Below the pieces are notes generated by a model, which was not told where the DNA came from, did not search any database, and saw only the letters and a list, made by a program, of their open reading frames with translations. This document shows positions 9,159 to 18,877 of a stretch of 64,000 nt of DNA, in pieces (within the stretch, counting starts at the first letter, position 1; every line of letters starts with the position of its first letter). Origin of the DNA: Chamaesiphon minutus PCC 6605 (GTDB lineage: Bacteria > Cyanobacteriota > Cyanobacteriia > Cyanobacteriales > Chamaesiphonaceae); the NCBI RefSeq assembly GCF_000317145.1, contig NC_019697.1, positions 4,972,886-5,036,885 of the forward strand, in the 5' to 3' direction. A program made the translations under genes and the position numbers.

Positions 9159-9790
9159 AGTTTCGATCGGGCGTACAAAAATTCTTGACTCTTTATATTA
9201 GACTAACCAGTTACATTAGATCTGCTCGCTGCGAAGCGAGCTGCCCAGCAGACTCTAAGGGGTGCAAATAAACGGTTCGACTGTCACTCCTGAAGGTTGA
9301 TGCTGACATCGCAATTATAGGCTAGACGACGCTGGTCAACTGTAATATCTTTGCATCGATCGGCTCGATCGCTACTCTTCAATTAATAGCCAGCGTCAGA
9401 TTCGATCGCTACCGACGCATTAGCCCATCTGGCAAGTAAAAAATTATAGACAATAACGGTCTCCTCCTGTAGAATAGGAGATTGTGGTCTAAAACTTCTA
9501 GCTCTTTAGAGCTAAGATTGCGGTAAATCGGCTGAGATAGATACTAGGTGGCTTGCTGCCCGAGTCTTCACCAGCAAATAACACGATTTCCGATCGATAC
9601 CTTGTCCTTCCAAATGAGTGCAAACTTATCGCATCTAACGTAGCGATCGATAGATGCGCGCGATCGCCCGCTCGATTGATGCCAACGTTGGCTGGATTGA
9701 TAATATAAGTCAAACCCACAGATGGACGCGCCTGCCGGTGGAAGTCCATCAAAATCCTGATGTCTCAAATATAAGGAAGACTAATTAACC
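9159..9790 (+). promoter_or_regulatory. 632-bp leader/promoter region upstream of the ribosomal operon
   Basis: No gene is supported here, although minus-strand ORFs of 66-84 codons exist by chance. The region contains several stable-looking hairpins: GCTCGCT/AGCGAGC near 9224-9241, TCTCCT/AGGAGA near 9461-9482, and TAGCTC/GAGCTA near 9498-9513. It ends with a good ribosome-binding site (AAGGAAG) before the GTG of rplC. Such a long structured leader could hold the main promoter and a regulatory element for the r-protein genes. No known riboswitch or r-protein leader is recognised. Confidence 0.4.
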
Positions 9791-10429
9791 GTGTCTATCG
9801 GTATTCTCGGCACCAAACTCGGCATGACCCAAATTTTCGACAAAGAGACAGGGAGAGCAATTCCTGTCACCGTCGTTCAAGCAGGCCCATGCACCGTTAC
9901 ACAGATCAAAACTAAAGCCACTGATGGATATGGCTCCGTCCAGATTGGTTTTGATGAAGTCAAAGAAAAAGCATTAAACAGACCAGAACTAGGTCACCTC
10001 AAAAAATCTGAGGCTCCACCACTGCGTCACTTGCAAGAATTTCGGGTCGATAACCCCGACAATTGGACGCTCGGTCAAGAAATCAAGCCAGATATCTTTA
10101 CTGTCGGTCAAATTATCGACGTCACAGGTAACAGTATCGGTAAAGGTTTTGCAGGTTGGCAAAAACGTTGGAACTTCGCCCGTGGGCCGATGTCTCACGG
10201 TTCCAAAAATCACCGCGAACCTGGTTCGACTGGTGCTGGTACCACTCCCGGTCGCGTCTACCCTGGTAAAAAGATGGCAGGACGACTAGGTGGCAAACGG
10301 ATTACGATCAAGAAATTGGTAGTAGTCCAAATCGATGTCGAGCGGAACGTCTTACTGATCGAAGGTTCCGTTCCTGGCAAACCCGGCGCGCTACTGCGGA
10401 TTGTGCCTGAAGTCAAAGTAGGTAAATAA
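9791..10429 (+). CDS. rplC: 50S ribosomal protein L3 (uL3)
   Basis: This 212-residue protein binds 23S rRNA near the peptidyl-transferase centre and nucleates 50S assembly. It has the canonical start [15 protein letters not shown] and the L3 signature around residues 130-165 ([19 protein letters not shown], then [16 protein letters not shown]). GTG is the start codon, 12 nt after AAGGAAG. It is the first gene of the operon. As in other cyanobacteria, rpsJ does not precede it. Confidence 0.98.
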   Translation: MSIGILGTKLGMTQIFDKETGRAIPVTVVQAGPCTVTQIKTKATDGYGSVQIGFDEVKEKALNRPELGHLKKSEAPPLRHLQEFRVDNPDNWTLGQEIKPDIFTVGQIIDVTGNSIGKGFAGWQKRWNFARGPMSHGSKNHREPGSTGAGTTPGRVYPGKKMAGRLGGKRITIKKLVVVQIDVERNVLLIEGSVPGKPGALLRIVPEVKVGK

Positions 10430-10464
10430 TCTAAGTAAGTAGAATCGGGAGATAAAAAATAGTT

Positions 10465-11100
10465 ATGGCTAATTGCGTCATCCGCAACTGGCAAGGCGAG
10501 GAAGCTGGCTCCGCCACCCTCGAATTGGCTGTTGCTAAAGAAGAAAATGCTTCTCACATCGTTCACCGCGCACTAATTCGGCAGACAAACAACGCTCGTC
10601 AAGGTACTGCTAGTGCCAAGACTCGCGCCGAAGTCCGAGGCGGCGGTCGCAAACCCTGGAAACAAAAAGGCACCGGACGCGCGCGTGCGGGTTCGATCCG
10701 TTCGCCACTCTGGCGGGGTGGTGGGGTAATTTTTGGACCAAAGCCCAAAGATTACAACATGAAAATGAACCGCAAAGAGCGACGGTTGGCCTTGCGGACT
10801 GCGCTGATGGGTCGGATTGAAGATATTATCGTCGTCCAGGATTTTGCGGCTAATTTAGCTCAACCCAAAACCAAAGAGTTCGTCCAAGCGATGACTCGGT
10901 GGGGTGTAGAACCTGACGGTAAAGTATTGGTGATCGTTGCTGAAGTTGATGACAATACCTTGTTGTCAGTACGGAATATTGCCAATGTTAAAATGATTTC
11001 GGCTTCGGGACTCAACGTTTTCGATCTCCTGAATGCAGACCAGATTGTCGCTACTGCTGAAGCGATCGCTAAAATCCAGGAGGTTTACAATGACGATTAG
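10465..11100 (+). CDS. rplD: 50S ribosomal protein L4 (uL4)
   Basis: This 211-residue assembly protein of the large subunit has an extended loop reaching the exit tunnel. The loop is visible at residues ~52-90 ([20 protein letters not shown], then [10 protein letters not shown]). It starts 35 bp after rplC and its last 11 nt overlap rplW, indicating translational coupling. In E. coli L4 autoregulates its operon; here there is no direct sequence evidence for that. Confidence 0.98.
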   Translation: MANCVIRNWQGEEAGSATLELAVAKEENASHIVHRALIRQTNNARQGTASAKTRAEVRGGGRKPWKQKGTGRARAGSIRSPLWRGGGVIFGPKPKDYNMKMNRKERRLALRTALMGRIEDIIVVQDFAANLAQPKTKEFVQAMTRWGVEPDGKVLVIVAEVDDNTLLSVRNIANVKMISASGLNVFDLLNADQIVATAEAIAKIQEVYNDD

Positions 11101-11395
11101 AGTTGCTGACCGCGATTTACCAGATTTAATTCGGAATGTAATTGTGACTGAGAAAGCCACAATTATGATGGAACAAAACAAATACGTTTTTGACGTAGTT
11201 CCTCAGGCCACTAAGCCCCAAATCAAAGCCGCGATCGAGTCCTTATTTGAGGTCAAAGTCAAACGCGTAGATACCCAAAATTTACCTCGCAAAACTCGCC
11301 GCGTCGGTAAATTTCTCGGTGCCAAACCCAAATACAAACGGGCAATTGTCACGATCGTCGAAGGTCAAGAGATCGTTCTCTTCCCTGAAGTTTAA
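11090..11395 (+). CDS. rplW: 50S ribosomal protein L23 (uL23)
   Basis: This 101-residue protein lies at the tunnel exit and is a docking site for trigger factor and [20 protein letters not shown] and [16 protein letters not shown] match the L23 core. The ATG at 11090 is chosen because CCAGGAGG lies 8 nt upstream and [15 protein letters not shown] is the usual N-terminus; an upstream in-frame start inside rplD would add 19 unrelated residues. Confidence 0.97.
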   Translation: MTIRVADRDLPDLIRNVIVTEKATIMMEQNKYVFDVVPQATKPQIKAAIESLFEVKVKRVDTQNLPRKTRRVGKFLGAKPKYKRAIVTIVEGQEIVLFPEV

Positions 11396-11444
11396 CGAAG
11401 GAACAGACATTAAACCGTAATTTGTAAGTTGCGTAGAGCGAAGC

Positions 11445-11475
11445 GAAACCCAACATTCCTATCGCGTTGGGTTTC
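11445..11475. terminator. Hairpin in the rplW-rplB spacer
   Basis: A 10-bp perfect stem (GAAACCCAAC / GTTGGGTTTC) with an 11-nt loop is followed by TTTACC. It could attenuate transcription or protect the mRNA 3' end. C-rich CCTAACA-type heptamers follow it up to the rplB start codon. Confidence 0.4.
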
Positions 11476-11525
11476 TTTACCCGCTCCCTGCCTCCAGCCT
11501 AATCCCTAACACCTAACACCTAATT

Positions 11526-12392
11526 ATGGGAACCCGTTCTTATCGGCCATATACGCCCAGTACTCGCGAAACCGTAATTTCAGACTTTGCTGAAATTACT
11601 GCGAGTTCGCCGGAAAAATCACTTGTCTACAATAAGCACCGCGCTAAAGGGCGCAACAATCGCGGTGTCATTACTAGTCGCCGTCGCGGTGGCGGTCACA
11701 AACGTCTCTATCGTCAGATCGACTTCCGTCGTCAAGACAAAATCAATATCCCCGCACGGGTCGCGACGATCGAATACGATCCTAACCGCAACGCGCGGAT
11801 TGCCCTCCTGTTTTACAAAGACGGCGAAAAACGGTACATCCTGCATCCGATTGGTTTAGAAGTCGGTACCGAAATCATCACAGGGCCAGAGTCGCCATTT
11901 GAAATTGGTAATGCTCTACCTCTAATTAACATCCCGCTAGGTACGACAGTACATAGTGTCGAGCTTACTGCTGGTAAAGGTGCTCAAATCGCTCGTTCTG
12001 CTGGTGCAGCAGCGCAACTAGTAGCTAAAGAAGGCGACTATGTAACTCTGAAAATGCCTTCTGGAGAAGTTCGGATGGTACGCAAAGAATGCTACGCCAC
12101 CATCGGTCAAGTTGGTAACACTGAAGCACGGAACATGAGTGCGGGTAAAGCCGGACGCAACCGTTGGAAAGGTCGCCGTCCGAAGGTCAGAGGTAGCGTC
12201 ATGAACCCTGTCGATCACCCACATGGTGGTGGTGAGGGTCGCGCGCCCATCGGTCGTTCCGGCCCAGTTACGCCTTGGGGTAAACCCACTCTGGGCTACA
12301 AAACTCGTAAGAAGAAGAAGGCTAGCAGCGAACTCATTATCCGCCGTCGCCGTAAATCCTCGAAACGTGGTAAAGGCGGTCGTCAGAATTAG
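11526..12392 (+). CDS. rplB: 50S ribosomal protein L2 (uL2)
   Basis: This 288-residue primary 23S rRNA-binding protein is needed for subunit association and peptidyl transfer. The RNA-binding domain includes [19 protein letters not shown]. The C-terminal signature [18 protein letters not shown] (residues ~225-243) contains the conserved His near the catalytic centre. No Shine-Dalgarno sequence precedes the ATG; instead C-rich heptamers (CCTAACA) end 4 nt before it. Confidence 0.98.
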   Translation: MGTRSYRPYTPSTRETVISDFAEITASSPEKSLVYNKHRAKGRNNRGVITSRRRGGGHKRLYRQIDFRRQDKINIPARVATIEYDPNRNARIALLFYKDGEKRYILHPIGLEVGTEIITGPESPFEIGNALPLINIPLGTTVHSVELTAGKGAQIARSAGAAAQLVAKEGDYVTLKMPSGEVRMVRKECYATIGQVGNTEARNMSAGKAGRNRWKGRRPKVRGSVMNPVDHPHGGGEGRAPIGRSGPVTPWGKPTLGYKTRKKKKASSELIIRRRRKSSKRGKGGRQN

Positions 12393-12567
12393 GGGATAGG
12401 GAATAGTTCGCAGTTAAGAGTCATTAGAAAAATACTCCATCCTTAAACTATTTTTTATTCTCTATTCCCACCCCTAGACACTAATTTGGATGGCACACAG
12501 TGCCTACCTCCCCAGGGATAAGTATTAACCCTATCCCCTATCCCCTACCCCCTATCCCCTACTCACT
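12393..12567. repeat. Heptanucleotide repeat spacer (STRR), inverted arms, rplB-rpsS
   Basis: G-rich units (GGGATAG, GGAATAG) directly follow the rplB stop. C-rich complements (CTATTCC, CCCCTAT repeated about five times) run up to the rpsS start. The arms could pair in the mRNA or DNA. No SD precedes rpsS. The repeats resemble the short tandemly repeated repetitive sequences known from cyanobacteria. Confidence 0.75.
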
Positions 12568-12846
12568 ATGGGTCGTTCTCTCAAAAAAGGTCCTTTTGTC
12601 GCAGATCATCTGATGACAAAGGTAGAAAAAATGAATGCATCTGGTCGTAAAGATGTCATCAAAACTTGGTCGCGGGCTTCCACGATCTTGCCCCAAATGG
12701 TCGGCCACACGATCGCGGTACACAACGGTCGTCAACACGTACCTGTCTTTGTTTCCGATCAAATGGTCGGTCACAAATTAGGTGAATTTGCACCCACGCG
12801 GAACTACCGTTCCCACTCGAAGGGAGACAAAAAATCCGGCAGATAA
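12568..12846 (+). CDS. rpsS: 30S ribosomal protein S19 (uS19)
   Basis: This 92-residue head protein of the small subunit contacts S13 and the A-site finger. It starts [11 protein letters not shown] and contains [17 protein letters not shown] and the S19 signature [12 protein letters not shown]. Length is standard. Confidence 0.98.
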   Translation: MGRSLKKGPFVADHLMTKVEKMNASGRKDVIKTWSRASTILPQMVGHTIAVHNGRQHVPVFVSDQMVGHKLGEFAPTRNYRSHSKGDKKSGR

Positions 12847-12893
12847 TTCAAAGCTGATTTGAATTTTAAACTCTGGATTCAAGAGGAAAAATT

Positions 12894-13247
12894 ATGGCGA
12901 TCGATAACAAAACAGAAATTAAAGCAGTTGCGAAATACATTCGCATGTCTCCCTTTAAAGTGCGCCGCGTACTAGACCAAATTCGGGGACGTTCTTACCG
13001 CGAAGCCTTGATTATTCTCGAATTCATGCCTTATAAAGCATGTGAAGAGATTATCAAAGTCTTGAGATCGGCTGTAGCTAATGCCGAGCATAACAATGGG
13101 ATGAATCCAGCCAAGTTAGTAGTTTCTACTGCCTTTGCCGACGGTGGCCCCGCACTCAAACGCTTCCGCCCCAGAGCGCAAGGTCGCGCTTACAAAATCC
13201 GCAAACCGACATGTCACATCACCGTGGCAGTGGCGGAAATGAACTAG
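12894..13247 (+). CDS. rplV: 50S ribosomal protein L22 (uL22)
   Basis: This 117-residue protein has a beta-hairpin lining the exit tunnel. [20 protein letters not shown] at the N-terminus and [19 protein letters not shown] in the tunnel hairpin identify it. A purine-rich SD (AAGAGGAA) lies before the ATG. Confidence 0.98.
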   Translation: MAIDNKTEIKAVAKYIRMSPFKVRRVLDQIRGRSYREALIILEFMPYKACEEIIKVLRSAVANAEHNNGMNPAKLVVSTAFADGGPALKRFRPRAQGRAYKIRKPTCHITVAVAEMN

Positions 13248-13266
13248 GGAGCATAATAGAAATAAC

Positions 13267-14007
13267 ATGGGACAGAAGATTCATCCAGTTGGCTTTAGAC
13301 TCGGCATCACGCAAGAACACCGCTCGCGGTGGTATGCAGATACCCGTAAATACTCTGAAGTTCTGCAAGAAGACTACATCATTCGCCAGCACATCGAAAA
13401 AGATGCCACCCTAGCCACTGCTGGGATTTCTAAGGTGCGGATCGAGCGTAAAGCCGACCAAATCGAACTCGAAATCCACACAGCTCGCCCTGGTGTCGTC
13501 GTCGGTCGTCAAGGCAGTGGCATCGAAGTCATCCGTCAAGCATTACTCAAAAAACTCGGTACCGATCGTCAGATTCGGATTAACGTAATTGAGATTGCCA
13601 AAGTTGACGCTGATGCCGCTCTAATTGCCGAATTTATCGCGCAACAACTCTCGCGCCGCGTTTCCTTCCGTCGCGTCGTCCGTCAGGCGATTCAACGAGC
13701 ACAACGCGCCGAAGTTAAAGGGATCAAAATTCAGGTCGGCGGACGCCTCAATGGAGCTGAAATCGCACGGACCGAACAAGCTCGTGAAGGTAGCGTACCT
13801 TTGCACACCTTACGTGCCGATATCGACTATGCTTCCAAAACCGCAGATACCACCTATGGCATCATCGGCGTAAAAGTTTGGGTCTTTAAGGGCGAAATTA
13901 TCCCCGGACAGGAAAATCTAGAAGTACCTAGTGCTGCTCAACCCAAGCGTCGGCAACAGCAACAACGCCGTCGCCAGCAGTTTGAAGACCGCTCAGATGA
14001 AGGATAG
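13267..14007 (+). CDS. rpsC: 30S ribosomal protein S3 (uS3)
   Basis: This 246-residue protein is part of the mRNA entry tunnel helicase with S4 and S5. The N-terminal signature [13 protein letters not shown], the KH-type domain ([18 protein letters not shown], residues ~76-93) and the S3 C-domain ([19 protein letters not shown]) are present. The tail after residue ~220 is Arg/Gln-rich ([12 protein letters not shown]) and acidic at its end, a low-complexity extension. It starts 19 bp after rplV. Confidence 0.98.
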   Translation: MGQKIHPVGFRLGITQEHRSRWYADTRKYSEVLQEDYIIRQHIEKDATLATAGISKVRIERKADQIELEIHTARPGVVVGRQGSGIEVIRQALLKKLGTDRQIRINVIEIAKVDADAALIAEFIAQQLSRRVSFRRVVRQAIQRAQRAEVKGIKIQVGGRLNGAEIARTEQAREGSVPLHTLRADIDYASKTADTTYGIIGVKVWVFKGEIIPGQENLEVPSAAQPKRRQQQQRRRQQFEDRSDEG

Positions 14008-14017
14008 GAATTGAAAA

Positions 14018-14446
14018 ATGTTAAGTCCTAGAAGAACGAAATTCCGCAAACAACAACGCGGACGCATGACTGGTTTAGCAACCAGAGGAAATGAAATCGC
14101 TTTCGGTCAATTTGGATTACAAGCGATCGAACCATCCTGGATCACCTCCCGCCAGATCGAAGCCTGTCGGCGAGCCATGAACCGCTATCTCAAACGTGGT
14201 GGTAAAATCTGGATTCGGATTTTCCCCGATAAGCCTGTAACCATGCGCCCAGCAGAAACCCGGATGGGTTCTGGTAAAGGTTCTCCCGAATTTTGGGTAG
14301 CAGTTGTCAAGCCCGGTCGAATTTTATTCGAGATTGGTGGCGTCCCCGAAGAAACCGCACGGGAATCGATGCGTCTGGCGATGCACAAGCTACCGATTAA
14401 GGTCAAATTCATTGTTAAATCACATTTAGAAGACGAGACGGATTAG
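14018..14446 (+). CDS. rplP: 50S ribosomal protein L16 (uL16)
   Basis: This 142-residue protein binds near the A-site tRNA elbow. [17 protein letters not shown] and the signature [19 protein letters not shown] are present. An AGGA SD precedes the ATG 10 bp after rpsC. Confidence 0.98.
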   Translation: MLSPRRTKFRKQQRGRMTGLATRGNEIAFGQFGLQAIEPSWITSRQIEACRRAMNRYLKRGGKIWIRIFPDKPVTMRPAETRMGSGKGSPEFWVAVVKPGRILFEIGGVPEETARESMRLAMHKLPIKVKFIVKSHLEDETD

Positions 14447-14447
14447 T

Positions 14448-14654
14448 ATGGCTCTGCCCAAAATTGCCGATGCAATCGCTCTAACCGATGAAGAACTAGC
14501 CGCCGAGATTATCGCTGTCAAACGCACTCTGTTCGACCTGCGCCTCCGCCAAGCTACCCGTCGCTTAGAAAAAACCCACGAATTCAAACATAACCGCCAC
14601 AAACTAGCGCAGTTATTGACCGTGGAACACCAACGTAAAACCGCCAAGGTTTAG
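14448..14654 (+). CDS. rpmC: 50S ribosomal protein L29 (uL29)
   Basis: This 68-residue helical protein sits at the tunnel exit beside L23. The core LTDEELAAEIIAVKRTLFDL and the ARRLEKTHEFK-like stretch fit L29. Only one base separates its ATG from the rplP stop, so translation is coupled. Confidence 0.96.
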   Translation: MALPKIADAIALTDEELAAEIIAVKRTLFDLRLRQATRRLEKTHEFKHNRHKLAQLLTVEHQRKTAKV

Positions 14655-14693
14655 TCCAGTCAACATATAACAGCCACAGGTAATCAACACATA

Positions 14694-14939
14694 ATGGCAG
14701 TCAAAGAAAGAGTTGGCATCGTTGTCAGCACCAAAATGCAAAAAACCGCAGTGGTATCGGTCGAAAACCGTTCCGCTCATGGCAAGTACGGAAAAGTAGT
14801 CGTCAGAACTAAAAAATACAAAGTTCATGACGAAGAAAACCAGTGTAAAGACGGAGACAGAGTGCGGATTACCGAAACCCGTCCCTTAAGCCGCACAAAA
14901 CGCTGGACACTAGCGGAAATCCTCAGTACCAAAGCCTAA
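14694..14939 (+). CDS. rpsQ: 30S ribosomal protein S17 (uS17)
   Basis: This 81-residue primary 16S rRNA-binding protein contains [18 protein letters not shown] and the S17 signature [18 protein letters not shown]. Length is typical. Confidence 0.97.
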   Translation: MAVKERVGIVVSTKMQKTAVVSVENRSAHGKYGKVVVRTKKYKVHDEENQCKDGDRVRITETRPLSRTKRWTLAEILSTKA

Positions 14940-15090
14940 TTTAGTAGGGATAGGGGATAGGGAATAGGGAATAGTTATCGATCTCATCAATAACTCCCAA
15001 CGCCCTGTCTTGTCTCTCTAAACCGTCGGGAAACCCGACGAGCGAGAGACGCAACTCCCGATTCCTAACTTCATACCCTCTAAAATCATC
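14940..15090. repeat. rpsQ-rplN spacer with heptamers and a ~46-nt palindromic element (15007-15052)
   Basis: G-rich GGGATAG/GGAATAG units follow the rpsQ stop. At 15007-15052 lies a two-stem element. Its outer stem is GTCTCTC (15012-15018) / GAGAGAC (15044-15050). Its inner stem is CGTCGGG (15024-15030) / CCCGACG (15034-15040), with an AAA loop and bulges TAAAC and AGC. Related elements are at 16514-16559, 55424-55469 and, more distantly, 59026-59061. Confidence 0.75.
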
Positions 15091-15459
15091 ATGATCCAAC
15101 AAGAAAGTTATTTAACCGTTGCGGATAATAGCGGTGCCCGTAAAATTATGTGCATTCGCGTCCTAGGCGCGGGTAATCGTACCTACGGCGGTGTCGGCGA
15201 CACAATTATCGCCGTCGTTAAAGATGCCACTCCTAACATGGCAGTCAAAAAATCTGAAGTAGTTCGCGCCGTGATCGTGCGTACCAAACATACCATGCGC
15301 CGTGAAAGCGGTATGAGTATCCGGTTTGACGATAATGCTGCCGTCTTAGTTAACGCTGAAGGCAATCCCAGAGGCACTCGCGTTTTCGGCCCTGTCGCTC
15401 GCGAACTCCGCGACAAGAGCTTCACCAAAATCGTTTCCCTGGCTCCAGAGGTACTCTAA
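15091..15459 (+). CDS. rplN: 50S ribosomal protein L14 (uL14)
   Basis: This 122-residue protein at the 30S interface forms intersubunit bridge B8. It starts [18 protein letters not shown] and contains the L14 signature region [14 protein letters not shown] and [14 protein letters not shown]. Length matches the family exactly. Confidence 0.98.
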   Translation: MIQQESYLTVADNSGARKIMCIRVLGAGNRTYGGVGDTIIAVVKDATPNMAVKKSEVVRAVIVRTKHTMRRESGMSIRFDDNAAVLVNAEGNPRGTRVFGPVARELRDKSFTKIVSLAPEVL

Positions 15460-15461
15460 AA

Positions 15462-15806
15462 ATGGCAAAACAGAAACCCAAAGTTAAGCATCGGATGCAC
15501 GTCAAAAAGGGCGATACCGTTCAAGTTATCTCTGGCAGTGACAAAGGTAAAATTGGCGAAATCCTCAAATCCATCCCCGAACTGAGCAAGGTGATCGTTA
15601 AAGGTGTAAGCATTCGCACCAAGCACATCAAACCCGCTCAAGAAGGTGAATCTGGTCGAATCGAGACCGCTGAATCGCCCATTCACAGCTCCAAAGTTAT
15701 GCTCTACTCGACCAAGCAAAACGTAGCGAGTCGGATCGGTTATACCGTAAATGCTGAAGGCAAAAAGGTCCGGATCTTAAAGAAAACTGGCGAAATTATC
15801 GACTAG
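15462..15806 (+). CDS. rplX: 50S ribosomal protein L24 (uL24)
   Basis: This 114-residue assembly initiator has a KOW motif ([20 protein letters not shown], residues ~13-32). Two bases separate it from the rplN stop. Length is normal for cyanobacteria. Confidence 0.97.
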   Translation: MAKQKPKVKHRMHVKKGDTVQVISGSDKGKIGEILKSIPELSKVIVKGVSIRTKHIKPAQEGESGRIETAESPIHSSKVMLYSTKQNVASRIGYTVNAEGKKVRILKKTGEIID

Positions 15807-15829
15807 TTAATTGTCACTTCTTATTTTAT

Positions 15830-15845
15830 CGACGATCGATCGTCG
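15830..15845. repeat. 16-bp perfect palindrome in the rplX-rplE spacer
   Basis: The sequence CGACGATCGATCGTCG reads the same on both strands, 24 nt after the rplX stop. It may serve as a weak mRNA stem or simply reflect the CGATCG enrichment of this genome. Confidence 0.5.
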
Positions 15846-15892
15846 CAGATTATTCTCCTGACCAAGCCCAGGAACCTAAATAAACCAATATC

Positions 15893-16438
15893 ATGGCGCA
15901 ACAACTTAAAACTAAGTATCAACAGGAAATTACACCCAAGCTGATGGAGCAATTTGGCTACACCAATCTGCTCCAAGTGCCCAAGGTGATTAAAGTTACC
16001 GTCAATCGGGGTTTAGGCGAAGCAGCGACTAATGCTAAAGCTCTCGAATCTTCGATCGCCGAAATTGCCAAAATTACTGGACAAAAACCCGTCGTTACTC
16101 GTGCTAAAAAAGCGATCGCGGGTTTTAAAATTCGTGCTGGGATGCCCGTCGGCGTAATGGTAACCCTACGCGGCGATCGGATGTACGCCTTCCTCGACAG
16201 ATTTATCAACCTGACCCTACCCCGAATTCGGGACTTCCGAGGCATCAGTCCCAAAAGCTTTGACGGTCGTGGCAACTACAGTATCGGGATTCGCGAACAA
16301 CTGATCTTCCCCGAAATCGAGTACGACCAAATCGACCAAATTCGCGGGATGGATATCTCGATTATCACCACAGCCGATAACGACGAAGCCGGACGTGCTC
16401 TCTTAAAAGAAATGGGAATGCCCTTCCGCGCCAGTTAA
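15893..16438 (+). CDS. rplE: 50S ribosomal protein L5 (uL5)
   Basis: This 181-residue 5S rRNA-binding protein of the central protuberance contains the L5 signature around [39 protein letters not shown] and the C-terminal [18 protein letters not shown]. Length is standard. Confidence 0.98.
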   Translation: MAQQLKTKYQQEITPKLMEQFGYTNLLQVPKVIKVTVNRGLGEAATNAKALESSIAEIAKITGQKPVVTRAKKAIAGFKIRAGMPVGVMVTLRGDRMYAFLDRFINLTLPRIRDFRGISPKSFDGRGNYSIGIREQLIFPEIEYDQIDQIRGMDISIITTADNDEAGRALLKEMGMPFRAS

Positions 16439-16603
16439 CCTCTCTAGGCACCAGCAGCAATCGTGGTATGGATCGATGGAGAGCAATAGCTATTCACTAT
16501 TTTCACTATCCACTGCTTGGTGCGCTAAACCCTTGGGAAACCCGAGGAACGCGCATCCGCTATCCACTATTCACTATTCACTAATTTTCACCCTAAACAA
16601 CAA
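16439..16603. repeat. rplE-rpsH spacer with heptamers and a ~46-nt palindromic element (16514-16559)
   Basis: CACTATT/CACTATC heptamers flank a two-stem element. Its outer stem is TGCGC (16521-16525) / GCGCA (16551-16555). Its inner stem is CCTTGGG (16531-16537) / CCCGAGG (16541-16547), with an AAA loop. The architecture (outer stem, TAAAC, inner stem, 3-nt loop, inner stem, AAC, outer stem) equals that of the copies at 15007 and 55424, but the stem bases differ in a compensated way. No SD is seen close to the rpsH ATG. Confidence 0.7.
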
Positions 16604-17005
16604 ATGGCGGCACACGATACCATCTCAGACATGTTGACTCGCATTCGGAATGCGAGCATCGTCAAACATCAAACCACCAACCTGCCAGCAACCAAACTCA
16701 CTCGCAGCATTGCCACTGTCCTCAGACAAGAAGGCTATGTCGGTGAGTTTGAAGAAACAGGCGAAGGCATTGACAAAAAATTAGTTCTCACATTGAGATA
16801 CAAAGGCAAAAATCGCCAACCGATTATCACCGCACTCCAACGCGTGAGTAAGCCCGGTCTGCGCGTCTACTCCAACCACAAAGACTTACCTAAAGTGCTC
16901 GGGGGCATCGGGATTGCCGTAATTTCTACTTCGAGTGGAATTATGACCGATCGCGAGGCTCGCAAACAAGGCTTGGGTGGCGAAGTTCTCTGTTACGTCT
17001 GGTAA
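16604..17005 (+). CDS. rpsH: 30S ribosomal protein S8 (uS8)
   Basis: This 133-residue central-domain 16S rRNA-binding protein contains [16 protein letters not shown] at the N-terminus and the S8 signature [19 protein letters not shown] near the C-terminus. rpsN does not precede it, as usual in cyanobacteria. Confidence 0.98.
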   Translation: MAAHDTISDMLTRIRNASIVKHQTTNLPATKLTRSIATVLRQEGYVGEFEETGEGIDKKLVLTLRYKGKNRQPIITALQRVSKPGLRVYSNHKDLPKVLGGIGIAVISTSSGIMTDREARKQGLGGEVLCYVW

Positions 17006-17159
17006 TAGAAGCGTAACCAGCAGTAAGTAAAAATCGCAGGTCGATTTTTCAGAAATTAGTAACTATATATGTGCTAAATCTTGCTCCCCTGGCTCAAATA
17101 TTCATCTTTGCATACGCGTCCCGTATCGCAATTTCATTGACAAGGAGTAAATAATTAAT

Positions 17160-17705
17160 ATGTCTAGAATTGGTAAACGTCCAATTCCTTTACCAGCCAA
17201 AGTGACTGTCACTCTCGACGGTCAATCGGTTGTGGTTAAAGGCCCCAAAGGCGAACTTTCTCGCGTACTCCCATCCGGCGTAGTCGTCATGATGGAAGGT
17301 GACACCGTCGTGGTCAATCGGGCAAATGAATCCCGTCCCGCGCGCCAACAACATGGCTTGTGTCGAACTTTAGTCGCCAACATGGTCGAAGGTGTCTCCA
17401 CTGGATTCCAGAAGAAACTCGAAATTCAAGGGGTCGGTTATCGGGCAGCGGTCGATGGTAGAATTCTGACTCTCAACGTTGGTTACAGTCTACCCGTTAA
17501 AATCGACCCACCCGCTGGAATTACGATCGAAGTTCCTAAAGAAAAAAATACTAGTGTCACCATCAGTGGCATTGACAAAGAATTAGTCGGCAATACTGCT
17601 GCCAAAATCCGCGATGTTCGCCCACCAGAAGTTTACAAAGGTAAGGGAATTCGCTACGAAGGTGAAGTTGTCCGCCGGAAAGCTGGTAAATCTGGGAAGA
17701 AATAG
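17160..17705 (+). CDS. rplF: 50S ribosomal protein L6 (uL6)
   Basis: This 181-residue protein consists of two similar RNA-binding domains. [17 protein letters not shown] and the L6 signature [19 protein letters not shown] at the C-terminus identify it. A strong SD (AAGGAG) lies 13 nt upstream of the ATG. Confidence 0.98.
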   Translation: MSRIGKRPIPLPAKVTVTLDGQSVVVKGPKGELSRVLPSGVVVMMEGDTVVVNRANESRPARQQHGLCRTLVANMVEGVSTGFQKKLEIQGVGYRAAVDGRILTLNVGYSLPVKIDPPAGITIEVPKEKNTSVTISGIDKELVGNTAAKIRDVRPPEVYKGKGIRYEGEVVRRKAGKSGKK

Positions 17706-17713
17706 AACATAAC

Positions 17714-18076
17714 ATGAAATTAACTCGTAAAGAAGCAGTCCAACGCCGTCATCGCCGCGTTCGTAAGGGCGTCCAAGGTTCGACCGAGCGTCCTCGCTTG
17801 GCAATCTTTAGATCCTTGCAACATATCTACGCTCAAGTTATCGATGACACCGAGCAGCACACGTTAGTTGCCGCATCTAGCCTCGAACCAGAACTTAAAT
17901 CTAAACTCAGCACTGGTGGTAATATCGAAGCAGCCACAGAAGTTGGTAAACTTATCGCCGAACGTGCCAAAGCTAAAGGAATCGAGCTAGTAGTATTCGA
18001 TCGAGGTGGTAATCTCTATCATGGCCGCGTCCAAGCTCTAGCCGATGCCGCTCGTGAAGCTGGCTTGAATTTCTAA
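17714..18076 (+). CDS. rplR: 50S ribosomal protein L18 (uL18)
   Basis: This 120-residue 5S rRNA-binding protein contains [20 protein letters not shown]-type N-terminal text and the C-terminal [20 protein letters not shown]. It starts 8 bp after rplF. Confidence 0.98.
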   Translation: MKLTRKEAVQRRHRRVRKGVQGSTERPRLAIFRSLQHIYAQVIDDTEQHTLVAASSLEPELKSKLSTGGNIEAATEVGKLIAERAKAKGIELVVFDRGGNLYHGRVQALADAAREAGLNF

Positions 18077-18100
18077 CCTATAAATTCCAAATATCAGATT

Positions 18101-18697
18101 ATGGCACAAGAACAACAAGAACGACGTGGTGGCGGTAGCGGCGAACAGCGTCGCGGCAGCGGCGGCAAGGGCGGCGGCGGTAAAGGCGGTGGTAAAGGTA
18201 AAAAGGAAGAAAAGGAAATTACATACCAAGAACGGGTAATTCAAATCCGTCGGGTTAGTAAAGTAGTCAAAGGCGGTAAAAAACTTAGCTTCCGCGCCAT
18301 TGTCGTCATCGGCAATGAGAAAGGCGAAGTTGGTGTTGGCGTCGGTAAAGCCAGCGACGTGATCGGTGCAGTCCGTAAAGGCGTAGCCGATGGTAAAAAA
18401 CACCTAATTACCATTCCTTTAACTAAATCTAATACCATTCCTCACCCGATCGTCGGTGGTGGCGGCGGTGCTAATGTGATGATGCGCCCAGCCGCTCCTG
18501 GTACTGGGGTAATTGCAGGTGGAGCCGTCCGCACTGTCCTAGAACTCGCAGGTGTCAAAAACATCCTCGCCAAACAACTCGGTTCTGGCAACCCCTTAAA
18601 CAATGCCCGCGCGGCAGTCAACGCTCTCAAAACTCTTCGCAGCTTCAACCAAGTCGCTGAAGATCGCGGTGTCACCGTTGCCGACTTATTCGCATAA
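18101..18697 (+). CDS. rpsE: 30S ribosomal protein S5 (uS5) with Gly-rich N-terminal extension
   Basis: This 198-residue protein of the mRNA entry site is involved in decoding accuracy. The double-stranded-RNA-binding-like domain ([20 protein letters not shown]) and the S5 C-domain are intact. Residues ~8-36 form a low-complexity Gly/Lys/Arg segment ([20 protein letters not shown], continuing with more GGK units), longer and more glycine-rich than in most bacterial S5. L30 (rpmD) does not follow, as expected for cyanobacteria. Confidence 0.97.
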   Translation: MAQEQQERRGGGSGEQRRGSGGKGGGGKGGGKGKKEEKEITYQERVIQIRRVSKVVKGGKKLSFRAIVVIGNEKGEVGVGVGKASDVIGAVRKGVADGKKHLITIPLTKSNTIPHPIVGGGGGANVMMRPAAPGTGVIAGGAVRTVLELAGVKNILAKQLGSGNPLNNARAAVNALKTLRSFNQVAEDRGVTVADLFA

Positions 18698-18877
18698 TAG
18701 GTGTTAGGCTTTAGGCTTTAGGTTTTAGGGTCGGGCGATTTGATTAGTTGCAGACTGTCGGGTGAATTTAACAACTGTGAAACCCAATATCTGTAACAAC
18801 CCAATCGATGACGCAACTAAAATTTATCTCCTAAAGCCTAAAGCCTAAAACCTAAAGCCTAAAGCCTAATTACTAAC
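18698..18877. repeat. Heptamer inverted-repeat spacer, rpsE-rplO
   Basis: TAGGCTT/TAGGTTT units (about four) directly follow the rpsE stop. CCTAAAG/CCTAAAA units (about six) precede the rplO ATG by ~12 nt. The two arms are complementary and could form a long stem enclosing ~95 nt. No SD is visible before rplO. Confidence 0.8.

Noticed and set aside
9498-9768. Two overlapping minus-strand ORFs (66 and 84 codons) upstream of rplC
   Set aside because: No recognisable protein content, they overlap each other in different frames and lie in a hairpin-rich leader.
9989-18675. Many antisense and alternative-frame ORFs of 60-121 codons inside ribosomal protein genes
   Set aside because: They are shadows of strongly conserved coding sequences; their translations are low-complexity or meaningless.
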